A stretch of 64,000 nucleotides of DNA from Lycium barbarum (Eukaryota; Streptophyta; Magnoliopsida; Solanales; Solanaceae). The translations under genes and the position numbers were made by a program. The notes under the pieces are model-generated. The model did no database searches, had not been told where the DNA came from, and worked only from the letters and a program-made list of their open reading frames with translations. Location of the stretch: positions 124,747,657 to 124,811,656 of the forward strand of contig NC_083345.1 of the NCBI RefSeq assembly GCF_019175385.1, in the 5' to 3' direction. This document shows, in pieces, positions 31,756 to 41,616 of this stretch (positions within the stretch are counted from its first letter, which is position 1; the number at the start of each line of letters is the position of its first letter).

Positions 31756-32850
31756 ATGGCTTCATCCGAACATTGCAAAAGTGCTGAAGCAGTTGAAAGA
31801 AGTGATGATCTTGTAGTCAAGATTCTACTGCTCCTCCCAGCAAGACCTCTGTTCAGGTTCAAATTAGTTTCTAAACGGTGGCAATCTCTAATCTCTAATC
31901 CTTATTTTTCGTCCCTCTGGAGGCCTCAAACTTTCCCGAGTGCACTCATTGCCCGGAATTTGTCTTGGTCGTTCGGGAACAACTGTGACAACTTCTCTTA
32001 CATTCCACTCAAAGATGCAGCAGCACTCGAGGATTCTCCTCATGGACTCTTGGATTTTTTAAAAGGCGACTCTTTCACTTACACGGTTGAAATCATGAGT
32101 TCCTGTGGTGGTTTACTTTTCTGTTGCTGTTATAAACCATGGATCAGAGAGTACTATGTGTGTAACCCGACTACCAAGAAATTCACCCTTCTTCCAAGTC
32201 CAGATAGGCATTACTCGCGAGACTTGTGTTTGGCTTTTGACCCTTCAAAATCCCCTCACTACAAGATTCTCAATGTTGGATTTCATTACAATGAGATGTA
32301 CTCTTCTGAGACAAACTCCTGGAGGCAATTACGAGATCCGTTTCCAAGACAAATTCTATTCCATTTGAGAGAAGACGAAGACACGGGAGTTTTCTTCAAC
32401 GGAGCAATCTTTTGGGTGTTAGCCCGTAGCTTTTGCTATTTTGATATGGATAAGGAGATTCTTCACTCTGATTATCCGATGCCAGAAATGGATATTACGT
32501 TTACAGATTACTGGTTTGGATGTGTCGATGAGCGTTTGTATCTAGTTGGCCATTCGGACAGGGGATGGATGCCTGGTTTTGACATGTTTGAATTGGGAAA
32601 TGACTATTCATGGAGCCTAAAGTATCACGTTGATCCAGTACTGGAAGTTCAGAGTAGCATTCTTTCGGTTATGACAAGGGAAGGGAATGATCAGGAACTA
32701 TTTATGGCTGTCTACGTACCTTACCAAGTTAAGTTTATCAACTTAAAAGATAATACTTGCAACATGGTCTTGCCATTACATGCTTCTGTTGGCCTTGCAT
32801 TTGCAAGTAGAGTTTATCATTTGATTGAGAATCCATTCTTGGCTATCTAA
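31756..32850 (+). CDS. F-box protein (At5g07610-like), intact copy
   Basis: The product is 364 residues from the ATG in TTGCTATGGC. An in-frame ATG at 31594 would add 54 hydrophobic residues (SFSLLCVVVYILKYLLNL) that look like translated 5' UTR. The F-box is at residues 17-51 (DDLVVKILLLLPARPLFRFK, then LVSKRW and LISNPYF). It is followed by the plant F-box-associated region with CGGLLFC, YYVCNPTTKKFTLLP, WRQL and YWFGCVDERLYLVG. The likely role is substrate receptor of an SCF ubiquitin ligase, binding SKP1/ASK through the F-box; the target is unknown. The gene is a single exon, usual for this class. Its 3' third is the parent-like sequence of the relics at 2163-2620 and 5481-5572. Confidence 0.9.
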   Translation: MASSEHCKSAEAVERSDDLVVKILLLLPARPLFRFKLVSKRWQSLISNPYFSSLWRPQTFPSALIARNLSWSFGNNCDNFSYIPLKDAAALEDSPHGLLDFLKGDSFTYTVEIMSSCGGLLFCCCYKPWIREYYVCNPTTKKFTLLPSPDRHYSRDLCLAFDPSKSPHYKILNVGFHYNEMYSSETNSWRQLRDPFPRQILFHLREDEDTGVFFNGAIFWVLARSFCYFDMDKEILHSDYPMPEMDITFTDYWFGCVDERLYLVGHSDRGWMPGFDMFELGNDYSWSLKYHVDPVLEVQSSILSVMTREGNDQELFMAVYVPYQVKFINLKDNTCNMVLPLHASVGLAFASRVYHLIENPFLAI

Positions 32851-32984
32851 CTTTTAGGATATATGGTGTAGTACTCTTTGTAGTAGCGGTCTTTACATAT
32901 CGTATAAACAATCGAAAGAAAAATCTCTATCTGATAGGGCTAGGTACAGTCTCAAGGTTGTCATAGTATGTTACATTTAGTATT

Positions 32985-34260
32985 ATCATCAGACCCTCTA
33001 TAACGACATTTCACTATAATGATCAAATTTTCTTTGGAACCGTTCTTTCATTATGTTATATTACATGTTTACTATAAAAGCATTTCGCTATAGCGCCCAA
33101 AAACAATCTGGACAAACGACGATGTTATACCGAGGTTTGCCTGGTCAGGCCTCCTCTCTATAACAGTCATCCTTTATAGCATCATTTTACTGTAACTGTT
33201 AAGTTTTCTCCGTAACCAATTTTCATTTTATGTTATAAATAGGGATAAGGCATCATTACCCCCCTCACCTAGTAGCGTTTTTGCTACGACACACCTTACC
33301 TAATTTTTGGTCCTATCACTCCCCTAAACTATTTAAAACCGTAATATTTTACCCCCTAAACGCTGATGCCCACTCTCATATGGGAGAGTGACATACACTC
33401 TCGTTGCCACATGTGCATTTATTTATTTTCTTTTTTTTAAAAAAAAAATCCAGCTTACGTGTCAATTTTTAAGAATAAAAAAATAAAAAATTGTTTTTTC
33501 TTTTAAAAAATTTATTTTTAAAACCCGTTTTAAAAATAAAATAAAAAAAGCTGAAAACGCGAATTAAAAAACTGAATTTTCTTTAAAAAAATAAATTTAA
33601 AACCCTTTTTTTTTAAAAAAAATGAAAATTTGTTTTTTTTTTTAAAACCCATATGTTTTTAAAAAAAATAAAAATAAAACAAAATTGAAAACATGAATTT
33701 TTTTTAAAATATGGAAAAATGGATTTGTTAAAAATACGGAAAGCTTGATTATTTTTTTTAAAATGTTTTAAAAGATCTTGATTTTCATGATTTCATTTTC
33801 TTAGGACACTTTTATTTTTCAAATAAAATCCGGAAAAAGTGTTTTTTCTTGTCAAAATTTGAAAAAAACTGATTTTTTATAAAATTTTGAAAAAATTAAT
33901 TATTTTTTTAAAATGTGGAAAACTAGATTTATATTCATATTTTAAGAAAATACAGATTTTTAAGAAAAAAATTAAGTTTTCCCGTTTTTTATGTTTCTCA
34001 CTCTCTCAAGGAGAGTGAAACACACTCTCCTTGCCACGTCAGCGTTTAGGGGGTAAAATATTACGGTTTTAAATAGTTTAGGGGGGTGATAGGACCAAAA
34101 ATTAGGTAAGGTGTGTCGTAGCAAAAACGCTACTAGGTGGGGGGGGGGGGGGGGGGGTAATGATGCCTTATCCCTTGTAAATATGTTCTCTATAACAACA
34201 TTTTGCTATAGCAGTCAAAAGTATCCGGATAAACGACATTGTTATAGAGAGGTTTGACTT
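32985..34260. mobile_element. TTATAGAGAGG-family TIR element split by a MULE-like insertion
   Basis: The outer element starts AGACCCTCTATAACGACATT and ends GTTATAGAGAGGTTTGACT. It resembles 9317-9875 and is interrupted by the element at 33242-34174. Sequence just past its end (34265-34330) resumes the F-box unit flank. Confidence 0.65.
33242..34174. mobile_element. 933-bp TIR element (MULE-like), AT-rich core
   Basis: The left end GGGATAAGGCATCATTACCC is inverted at the right as TAATGATGCCTTATCCC. TIRs extend about 170 bp (TTAGGGGGTAAAATATTACG and its complement). Flanks TTATAAATA / TTGTAAATA form a 9-bp target duplication with one mismatch. The core (33420-33990) is runs of A and T and codes for nothing. 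The right arm holds a 19-nt G run at 34139-34157. Confidence 0.85.
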
Positions 34261-34330
34261 TGGATATAGAATTATGCTACCATATTTAGAAGCTCTTTTA
34301 TGATCCTGTTTTCTTAGAGTGGAACTTCAC

Positions 34331-35460
34331 ATATATTAGTAGTATAGTTTTTTTATGTTTTATCTTTCATCCTTTTTGTGCCTTAATGAAAGGCCACCTT
34401 ATTATATACCAACAGCTTATTCCTAATCAATTAGAAATTAGCACTTTATGGTTAAAAGTCTTTTTTTTTTGTCCTTCCACATTTCTTCTTATACTGAGGG
34501 GAACAGTATTAACTTTGACTGAGTCAGTCAGATTATTTTCCATGAGATGGATATCAATTTTTTATGACCGTGTTGTCTGGGCCCGCACCTCGAGTAATTC
34601 ACGGGGTATCTGCTACCTCCCGCCAATACAAGTTGATATAATGGAACAAAATTAATCTGTGTTTAAGTGAACAACATTTTCCGCAAATAAGGTCTCTAAA
34701 CTCGCCGAGAGCAACTGAAAAGAAATGCTGAGTGTTTATCCAAATACTGAATCTGCAACATCTCAGCTACAAGTATATAATTACTTGGCAGTATCAACAT
34801 TCCTATGCTAAGAATGCTAGCATAGAACAAAAGATTTATAAATGAACCATTTTTATGTAACAGTATATATGATTTGCACATAGCATATCCCCCTTTGTAG
34901 ATGATACATTTACAATGTTAACGTCACAAACAGTAGATCCTGTTACATCAGATTATAAGATTAAATGTGATTCCCGTGCTTCTAGTAAACCAAACATGGA
35001 TATCGCGCAATATAATGAGTTTGAAAGTTGGTTTTGCAATTGTTATTGACAAACAAGGGTCTCAAAGTGTTGCAAGGCTTGAAAAAATCAAATGAATGTA
35101 TGTTTATTTGCCTATTCTTTTTTCTTCTGGTTTTTTGGGGGTAAGTCCTTTCTGTTAGTAAAAAGTTGTTGAAGTTTCAATCTTGGTTGGTCATATATCG
35201 CCTTTTATGGAGTGGTAAGTTTGGAAATTTGCTGGACTTCTGTGAACCATTGTCACTTCTTCTTGTAGTGCTTCATTAACATAGAAGTTAATATTTTGGT
35301 GATAATGTTTACTTATCTATAGGACTTTGTCATATATATGAAGTATCTCATTTGAAACAAATTAATGAGCAACCAATTAATTCCAACAAGACGTTTTCAT
35401 TTCTTTTCTTAGTGATATGGCATGTATTGCTTCTGCATATGTTTCCAATAACACAGCCAA
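34331..35460. other. F-box unit 3' flank, decayed
   Basis: No gene. 34555-34640 is a truncated SINE piece (CCGTGTTGTCTGGGCCCG, ACCTCGAGTAATTC). 35165-35245 (TTTCAATCTTGGTTGG, GGTAAGTTTGGAAATTTGCT) matches the SelH-like 3' flank of copies A-C, so this unit once carried that gene fragment too. Confidence 0.5.
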
Positions 35461-36017
35461 TTCAATTCCATTCGTATGCACTGTGCCAAGTAAAAACACA
35501 TCTATTTTATATCCAGTAATAGGTGCAATATCCAAGTTAATAAATTGACTTCCCTATCATGTTCATACTACCGAGGGTTGTGGTGGGATGGATAAGATAT
35601 CCTTAAACTAAAGGTCTCAAATTCGACCATTGGGAATGAAAACAATCATAATAGAGAATGCTTCCCTTTAATAGGCCTTATAAGACCTGAATCTGGATTA
35701 GTTTGGACACTCTAAAGCGGGATCGCTAGCTATACGGGACAATCTTTCTTAATTTGTTTCATGTTGTCAAAAGAAATTACCTCAATTTTGAAAAGAATAA
35801 AATTATATAAAAAGATGATGGCTAGAGTGGGAAGTACATAAAAGGTACAATAAGAAGTCATAAAAAAAATAAAAGATGAATGCTCACAGTTATCTGCCAA
35901 ACAAAAAATAGAAAAGAAAAAAAGAGATTAAAACAAAAAGAAATGGCTTCGCCCGGACTCGAACCGGAGACCTTCAGTGTGTTAGACTGACGTGATAACC
36001 AACTACACCACGAAACC
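35461..36017. repeat. Arm D of the inverted segmental duplication (partner 1-457)
   Basis: It is the inverted match of the window start, holding the complete tRNA-Val at 35944-36017, the shared SINE-like module at 35575-35745 and the border phrase CAATTCCATTCGTATGCACT. Confidence 0.88.
35944..36017 (-). tRNA. tRNA-Val(AAC)
   Basis: 74 nt, identical over its length to 28597-28670 and to the partial copy at 1-63. A T5 terminator follows (minus strand). A and B boxes are intact, so it is probably functional. Confidence 0.97.
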
Positions 36018-36500
36018 CACTTGCTATTATTTGCATCCGATCATAAAATATAGATTTCATTCCAATTTGCTTGCCATCATTCCCCTTTGATCAAGTTTAA
36101 AAAAGAAATAGAGCCTTCTAAAAACATGTGATATTAAACATGCCTTAATATTTGTATGCTATAATACCTTTAACACTTGTAATCTTAAACATGTCATAAC
36201 ATGTGTGCCGCTATAAAAGCGGCGACACAAATAAGAAAATAGTATCACATAAAACGAAACAGGGGCAGTACAAGATTTGTTAATTAATTGGACATTCATA
36301 TGAACTCAAATTTCTTAAATAAATGTAGCTTATAGTTATGTTGCTCGGACTTTCCTAAAATGTTGTTGTGCTTGTGTCTAATATTCCTTCAAATTAAAAT
36401 GCACTAACTTAAATCATCTGACATGCACTTATCAGCAATTTTTGAAGAGTTCTAGCAACATAAATCTTTAGAAGGCTAATTTTCGTTGTCCCCTAAAACT
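36018..36500. other. Intergenic with a decayed Stowaway-like MITE
   Basis: 36054-36272 ends AAAACGAAACAGGGGCAGTA and has the TATAATACCTTTAACACTTG-type interior of the Stowaway copies. The 36440-36500 stretch is the 3' flank of the NF-YC gene. Confidence 0.45.
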
Positions 36501-36857
36501 CTATGTTTCCATTATAACTTGATGAGAGTCCTCCTTCAACTCACAATTATTATCATGAGTAACCAAATTAACGAGAAAATCAAAAACATCAGTGGCTATA
36601 ACAGCAGATGCAACATCTTCTTTATGAAGTGTACTTCTTCTTTTTTCATGCATATTGGTCATATTAATCCATGCCCCCTTTGTGAGCTCTTCAATGAATA
36701 ATTCACATGCCTTTGAAAAAACAATGGGAGCTTCACCAGATATCATCTTCACATCATCACTTGATTTCTTCATTATTTTCTTGATTCTTGCTAGTGGCAA
36801 TGAGTGTGGACCTGTTTTTCTTGAAAGAATTCTTGAATATGCCCCTGCTTGCCTCAT
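36501..36857 (-). CDS. NF-YC (HAP5/CBF-C) histone-fold protein, short intronless
   Basis: The protein has 118 residues. The NF-YC histone fold spans about residues 19-98: SLPLARIKKIMK, DDVKMISGEAPIVFSKACEL, FIEELTKGAWI, RRSTLHKEDVASAVI and TDVFDFLVNLV. NF-YC pairs with NF-YB and recruits NF-YA to CCAAT boxes in the nucleus. The usual Gln-rich tail is absent and the N terminus is only about 18 residues, so this is a minimal member of the type found as lineage-specific single-exon copies. A loop of extra residues (NMTNMHEK) replaces the usual HTEENK. The start is the only ATG before the fold. A TATATATA-type stretch lies about 140-155 bp upstream on the minus strand (36993-37012). Confidence 0.9.
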   Translation of the reverse strand: MRQAGAYSRILSRKTGPHSLPLARIKKIMKKSSDDVKMISGEAPIVFSKACELFIEELTKGAWINMTNMHEKRRSTLHKEDVASAVIATDVFDFLVNLVTHDNNCELKEDSHQVIMET

Positions 36858-37239
36858 TTTTTTTATTGAACTTTGTGACTTTTTTGTACTTTTTTTTTTT
36901 TTGGATAATTATAGGAGTGAACTTAGAGTTTTGTATGAAAAATGAGAAACAAGTTTATGATTTGTTGAATTATTTCAAGAGGGATATTTGCATGAATATA
37001 TATAGATATATGGAGTGGAGTATAAGTGCAAAAAGTCGTATAGGCCGGCTGGTTTGGCCGGCTAGAGAGTATATTTAGAGACTGTTTCACAAAATCAATT
37101 CTTATTCAATATTTGGATGTTCCTTGTATATAATTTGATAAATTTTTTGTTTAAATTTCAATTTCATTTTTGTCATAAGGGGTGCCATCTAGGGACGTGC
37201 ATTCGGTTTTTTGGTTTTTGTTTTTTTTGGGGATTTGTT

Positions 37240-37393
37240 ATTAGAGGCGAAGGTAGCATGAGAAGTACGAGTTCGGCAAAATTTAGTATAATTTTTGTTC
37301 AATTCTATATATTTTTTGAGAAATCCACTGAATATTGACATATAATAAACTTCAGAATCCATAAATTTCAATTTTTGGATCCGCCTCTAATTG
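37240..37393. mobile_element. Small MITE with TTAGAGGCG ends
   Basis: TTAGAGGCGAAGG at the left is mirrored by TGGATCCGCCTCTAA at the right. Length is about 150 bp with TTA/TAA borders. Confidence 0.55.
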
Positions 37394-37767
37394 TTATGAA
37401 ATATACTTGTCCTTCTTGGTTATGTAAGAGTTTTTTAAAGGGGTTTATAATGCATGTTCCGGACGATTTCACCACCTACCTTAGGTTTTGGATCAGAGCC
37501 TCAGTTTTTTTTTTCAAAGAATAGGTTGTCTGGTGACTTTTTTCTGTTTGCCCAAATTGGTGAGTATAGTAACCAGGTACCTATAATGTTGTAAGGTGTG
37601 TGTATATGTGTATATATATATATAGAATGTATTCAGTGAAATAATTAAGACGAGAGCAAGCTGGTTCGTTAACATAAAAATAAAGAAGTGATGGGAGAAG
37701 GAAGATGAAGAAGCTATGCATGTTGGAGTTATAATTCATGACTTTTGTTATCTCAAAATGCTTCTAA

Positions 37768-38020
37768 GAGCCCGTTTGGATTGACTTATAAGTTGTTTTC
37801 AGCTTTTTTGAGTGTTTGACTGGCTAACTTAAAGTCATTTTGTGCATAAAATAAGCCCAAAAAAATAATTGGACCCGTTTGACTTAGCTTATTTAAAACA
37901 GCTTATAAGCCAAAAATAAATAAATTAGTCTACCCCAATTTTTTTTTTTTTTTTTTTTGACTTATAAGCTGTTTCCAGCTTATAAGCTGCTTATTTTAAG
38001 CTCATCCAAACAGGCTCTAA
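37768..38020. mobile_element. hAT-type MITE
   Basis: AAGAGCCCGTTTGGATTGAC at the left and the inverted AAGCTCATCCAAACAGGCTCT at the right enclose repeated CTTATAAGC palindromes and a T22 run. Confidence 0.75.
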
Positions 38021-38159
38021 ATCAGGGAAGAGGCTTTCAAATTGTCAACCAACGAAAGAGATTCAAATTTTACAAGTTCCAAATTCTTTCTACTTATTAG
38101 GGCGATAGGACCTTTTTGAATTGATCGTTGATGACCACATCCAAAAAGAAAGTTGAAAA

Positions 38160-38727
38160 ATGCCAGTAGCATCATCTAATTATAATAGATTGATGCTGAC
38201 TAAATATATAATCTACAGTTATGTTATTGCATGTCGGGAGAAACTACTACTTTTTGTGACATTGACAGGATATTTAATTTAACGAGCCTTCTTGATTATA
38301 ATTCTTTTATACTTAAACATTTTACTAATCATCAAAGTAACGTTTATAAAACTTCAACTTAATTAACCTTGATGATTATCATTATTTCTTCTAGATTGTT
38401 GCGACAGAGAGAGGGATAGAACATCGAACTAGACAAGATTTTTGCTAAGCGAATTTAAAATTTATAAAAGTAAACACATGAAAAAGCAAACATAACTCAA
38501 TACTTACTATATATACATAAAACATAGTAAGTTTTACCTTATATACAGTGAATCTTCCAGTAAAGGGGATTTGATTTTTATGTGTAAGTTTGATAGCATC
38601 ATCTAATAATACATTGAAGTTGACTAAATCTAGAATCTGCAATTATGTTATTGCTCATCAGGACAAACTACTACTTTTTGTGAAATTGACAGGATATTTA
38701 ATTTAACGAGCCTGGTTGATTATCATT
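38160..38727. repeat. Direct repeat pair, about 125 bp, 425 bp apart
   Basis: ACTACTACTTTTTGTGA, ATTGACAGGATATTTAATTT and AACGAGCCT occur at about 38245-38290 and again at 38668-38712, each preceded by a GTTATGTTATTGC-type stretch. The interval holds no gene. Confidence 0.8.
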
Positions 38728-39009
38728 ATTTAGAACTGCTTCATAGAATATGTAATCACATACTTGTTAAATATGATAGAAGCATATTCTAAGAATCATG
38801 CTTAAAGAAATTAGGAATGGACTAATGGTGTTATTTTTTTCCTACAATAAATTGTGTGGTCAAATGTCACTTTTGATTTAAGAGAATCCAAATTATTTGT
38901 TTAGGACAAATATAATTATTGGTTAATCTTCATTATTAAATTCCCACTCTTCAAACTGGAGTATTTCTTGTACATTATATATAGTTAATGGTAGTTTCAT
39001 GAATCTTTA

Positions 39010-39175
39010 TTTTAGGATCAATGATTGTGGTGAGATGAATATGACAACTTCATCTTTAATTAGAGGTTTCGATTGAAGCCCTCAAAATGAAAAAAAAAAA
39101 AAAAAATCATCTGATATAGAGTGTTTTATCCTTGCGCAATTCCAAATTAGTTAGGACCCAAAAAGAGTATCAAAT
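39010..39175 (+). mobile_element. SINE-like copy (family of 35575)
   Basis: ATTGTGGTGAGATGAATATG with a following TAGAGGTTTCGATTG and an internal A18 run resembles the A-box/B-box module at 35575-35745. Confidence 0.45.
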
Positions 39176-39467
39176 GTAGGAGGAAAAATAACCATGAAAA
39201 CTTTATTATAAATGCACTTTTTTTTGGAGGGACTAAATTGAAAAGTATAAACTCTCGGGAGTTTAACATCTAAGATGATCTTGTTAGAAAGAAAACATTA
39301 TAATGGACACTTTGAAGTTGTTTTCTAGACATGCTATTGCCGCCTGTCGGTAGCCTGTCGGTAAGGCAGTTCAATGGTCAAGAGGTTAAAATTTTAAATC
39401 GTGATGTATATAAGTCAGAAATCGATTGATCTCATAATCACTGTTGTTCTCCTCAAAAAGTTACATT

Positions 39468-39915
39468 TAAGGGGGCAATTCGCAGGAATGCCCTTATTTT
39501 GGGGTGGTCTTTAATTTTTGCCCTTGGTTAGAATCTTTTAGTTTTGGGGTCAAAAATTGAAAAAAAAAATCGCAAGGTAGAATTTGGAATCTCAAGGCAG
39601 AGTTTTGCTACCTTCAGGCAAAGTTTGAAACTCTGCCTTAAGGGAGAGTTTGCAGTCAAACTCTACCTGATCAGGCAGAATTTAGGTAGAGTTTTGTGAC
39701 AAACTCTATCTTAAGGTAGAGTTTTGCCTTCAAACTCTGTCTTAAGGCCTAACTTTGCTAAAAAACTCTGTCTTGCGAAATTAGTTTTTTTTTTCCTTAG
39801 CCGGGATTCGAACCCCAAACCTCATGGTATTAGGCGAAAGAGACAAAAATTAAAGGCCATCAATTTGAGGAGCAAAAATTAAAGACCAGTGCATTTGAAG
39901 GGAACTCCGCACAAA
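39468..39915. repeat. TIR-like element packed with CTTAAGG palindromes
   Basis: The ends GGGCAATTCGCAGGAATGCC and GTGCATTTGAAGGGAACTCC are roughly inverted. Between 39590 and 39775 the phrase AAACTCTGCCTTAAGG and its complement recur about eight times. A tRNA-like B box (GGGATTCGAACCCCAAACCT) is at 39803. Confidence 0.65.
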
Positions 39916-40651
39916 AAAATGTATTTAAGGTAGGATCTCATTCAACTAATTTGACTAGTTTTTCTTAGGCTACTTTGAGTCCAGTTGAAATTCTCTATTT
40001 TCATGAATTTTGTTCTTTATAGTAAATGAAAAGACTATAGACGGAAAGCAAGGAAATCCATAATGCTGCCCATGTCATGAGCTTGTGTCGCCAATTCTTC
40101 AAAAGTGTGGCTTGATTCCTTGGGATATACACTAGACCCCAATGCATCCCTTGATTGTACATCTCGACAACACAAGTTTCTAAAAGGCTATTCTTGTAAT
40201 TTAAACTTAATGTTCATCACATATTGATGAAGTCCGCTACTAGTTCATCTTTCCTTTGTCGTGATGTTCATCAAATTGGACATTTTTAACTTCGTATTAA
40301 AAATGTGAAATAAAATATTAAAATCCATTGGCAAACAAGAGAGAAAGATGTGGCATTTTTTCGGTTGTCGAGTGATTGATGATATTCCTTCCCACAATTT
40401 GCACATCATCATTGAGTAAATTTCTTAAAATGTCACTCATGTATTGAGAATTGTCTTCTAATAGCACTTTCATTTTTTTTAGGACTAAAATATCACTCAA
40501 CCATCACTATCTTCCTCTGAATATACTAAACACACAACATTTTTCTTTTCTCCTAGTTCGAATGTCATGTCACATAAATTTCTATTTTTTTTTATAATAA
40601 ATTTATTTAACACCTCCAATCCATGTCTATGAAAATTAGCTAAAAGTTCTT
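39916..40651. other. Intergenic, no gene recognised
   Basis: No homology or coding signal was seen. It is the host sequence left of the copia LTR. Confidence 0.45.
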
Positions 40652-40896
40652 TGTTGTTATAAAACTAAATAATTGTAAAGAAGAAAAGCTTTAGAGAAAG
40701 GGGGGAAACTTTATATTTCACTTCTTGTTTTTTGGTGTCTCTAATACAAGAAAACACACTCCTATTTATAGGAGGAAATAAGTGAACTTGGTGGCCATAA
40801 GGGACAACTTGGTGGCCACCAAGTTTTTACTTGGTGGCCACACATACTTGGTGCCCATGTATTTGGTGGGCATCCAACTACATCCAACTTACAACA
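40652..40896 (-). mobile_element. 3' LTR of a Ty1/copia element
   Basis: It is bounded by TGTTGT and ACAACA. On the minus strand it follows a purine stretch (AATGGGGAG) that fits a polypurine tract. A TATA box (CTATAAATA) lies at about 40767-40776 in the same orientation. Length is about 245 bp. The 5' LTR would lie beyond the window. Confidence 0.75.
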
Positions 40897-41101
40897 CTCC
40901 CCATTGGATGTCCATTAATTAGATGATGTGCCTCGTTAAAACCTTATTAGGAAAAACCCTATGGGAAAAAAAATATGCTAATGAAGGAAAAAGAGTACAC
41001 ATATCTAGTAATATGCTTTGAGAGATGCCTCATTAAAAACCTTACCAAGAAAACCCAATGGGACAAAACTTGGTTAAGGAAAAAAGAGTACAATGCGTAT
41101 T

Positions 41102-41616
41102 TTACTCCCCCTGACGAAGACCAAGATTCAAATGTCGGAGTCTTCGCATTCCAATCTTGAATATCATCTTCTCAAGAGTTGAAGTTGGCAAAGATTTGGT
41201 GAACAAATCTGCAGGATTGTCACTTGAATAGATTTGTTGCACATCAATATCACCATTTTTCTGGAGATCATGTGTGAAGAATAACTTTGGTGAAACGTGC
41301 TTCGTTCTATCCCCTTTTATGAAACCTCCTTTTAATTGAGCTATGCATGCAACATTATCTTTATATAATACTGTGGGTATTTTTGTATCACACTTCAAGC
41401 CACATCTTTCTCTGATGAAATGTATCACTGATCTCAACCACACACATTCTCTACTTGCTTCATGAATAGTGATTATCTCAACATGATTTGAAGAAGTAGC
41501 AACAATAGATTGCTTTGTAGATCGCCATGATATAGTAGTACCTCCGCATGTAAACAGATAGCCTGCTTGAGATAGAAATTTATGTAGATCAGATAAATAA
41601 CCTGCATCTGCATAAC
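41102..41616 (-). pseudogene. Copia RNase H fragment
   Basis: The open frame contains the Ty1/copia RNase H signatures: ISWRSTKQSIVATSS, EASRECVWLRSV, the YKDNVACIAQ acidic-residue strand, GDRTKHVSPKLFF and SDNPADLFTKSLP. It ends with a normal stop at 41102 and is cut at its 5' side by the TR-GAG insertion. Confidence 0.9.

Noticed and set aside
39803..39830. tRNA-like B box in the 39.5-kb repeat
   Set aside because: Flanks do not fold into a cloverleaf; it is better read as part of a SINE-like repeat.
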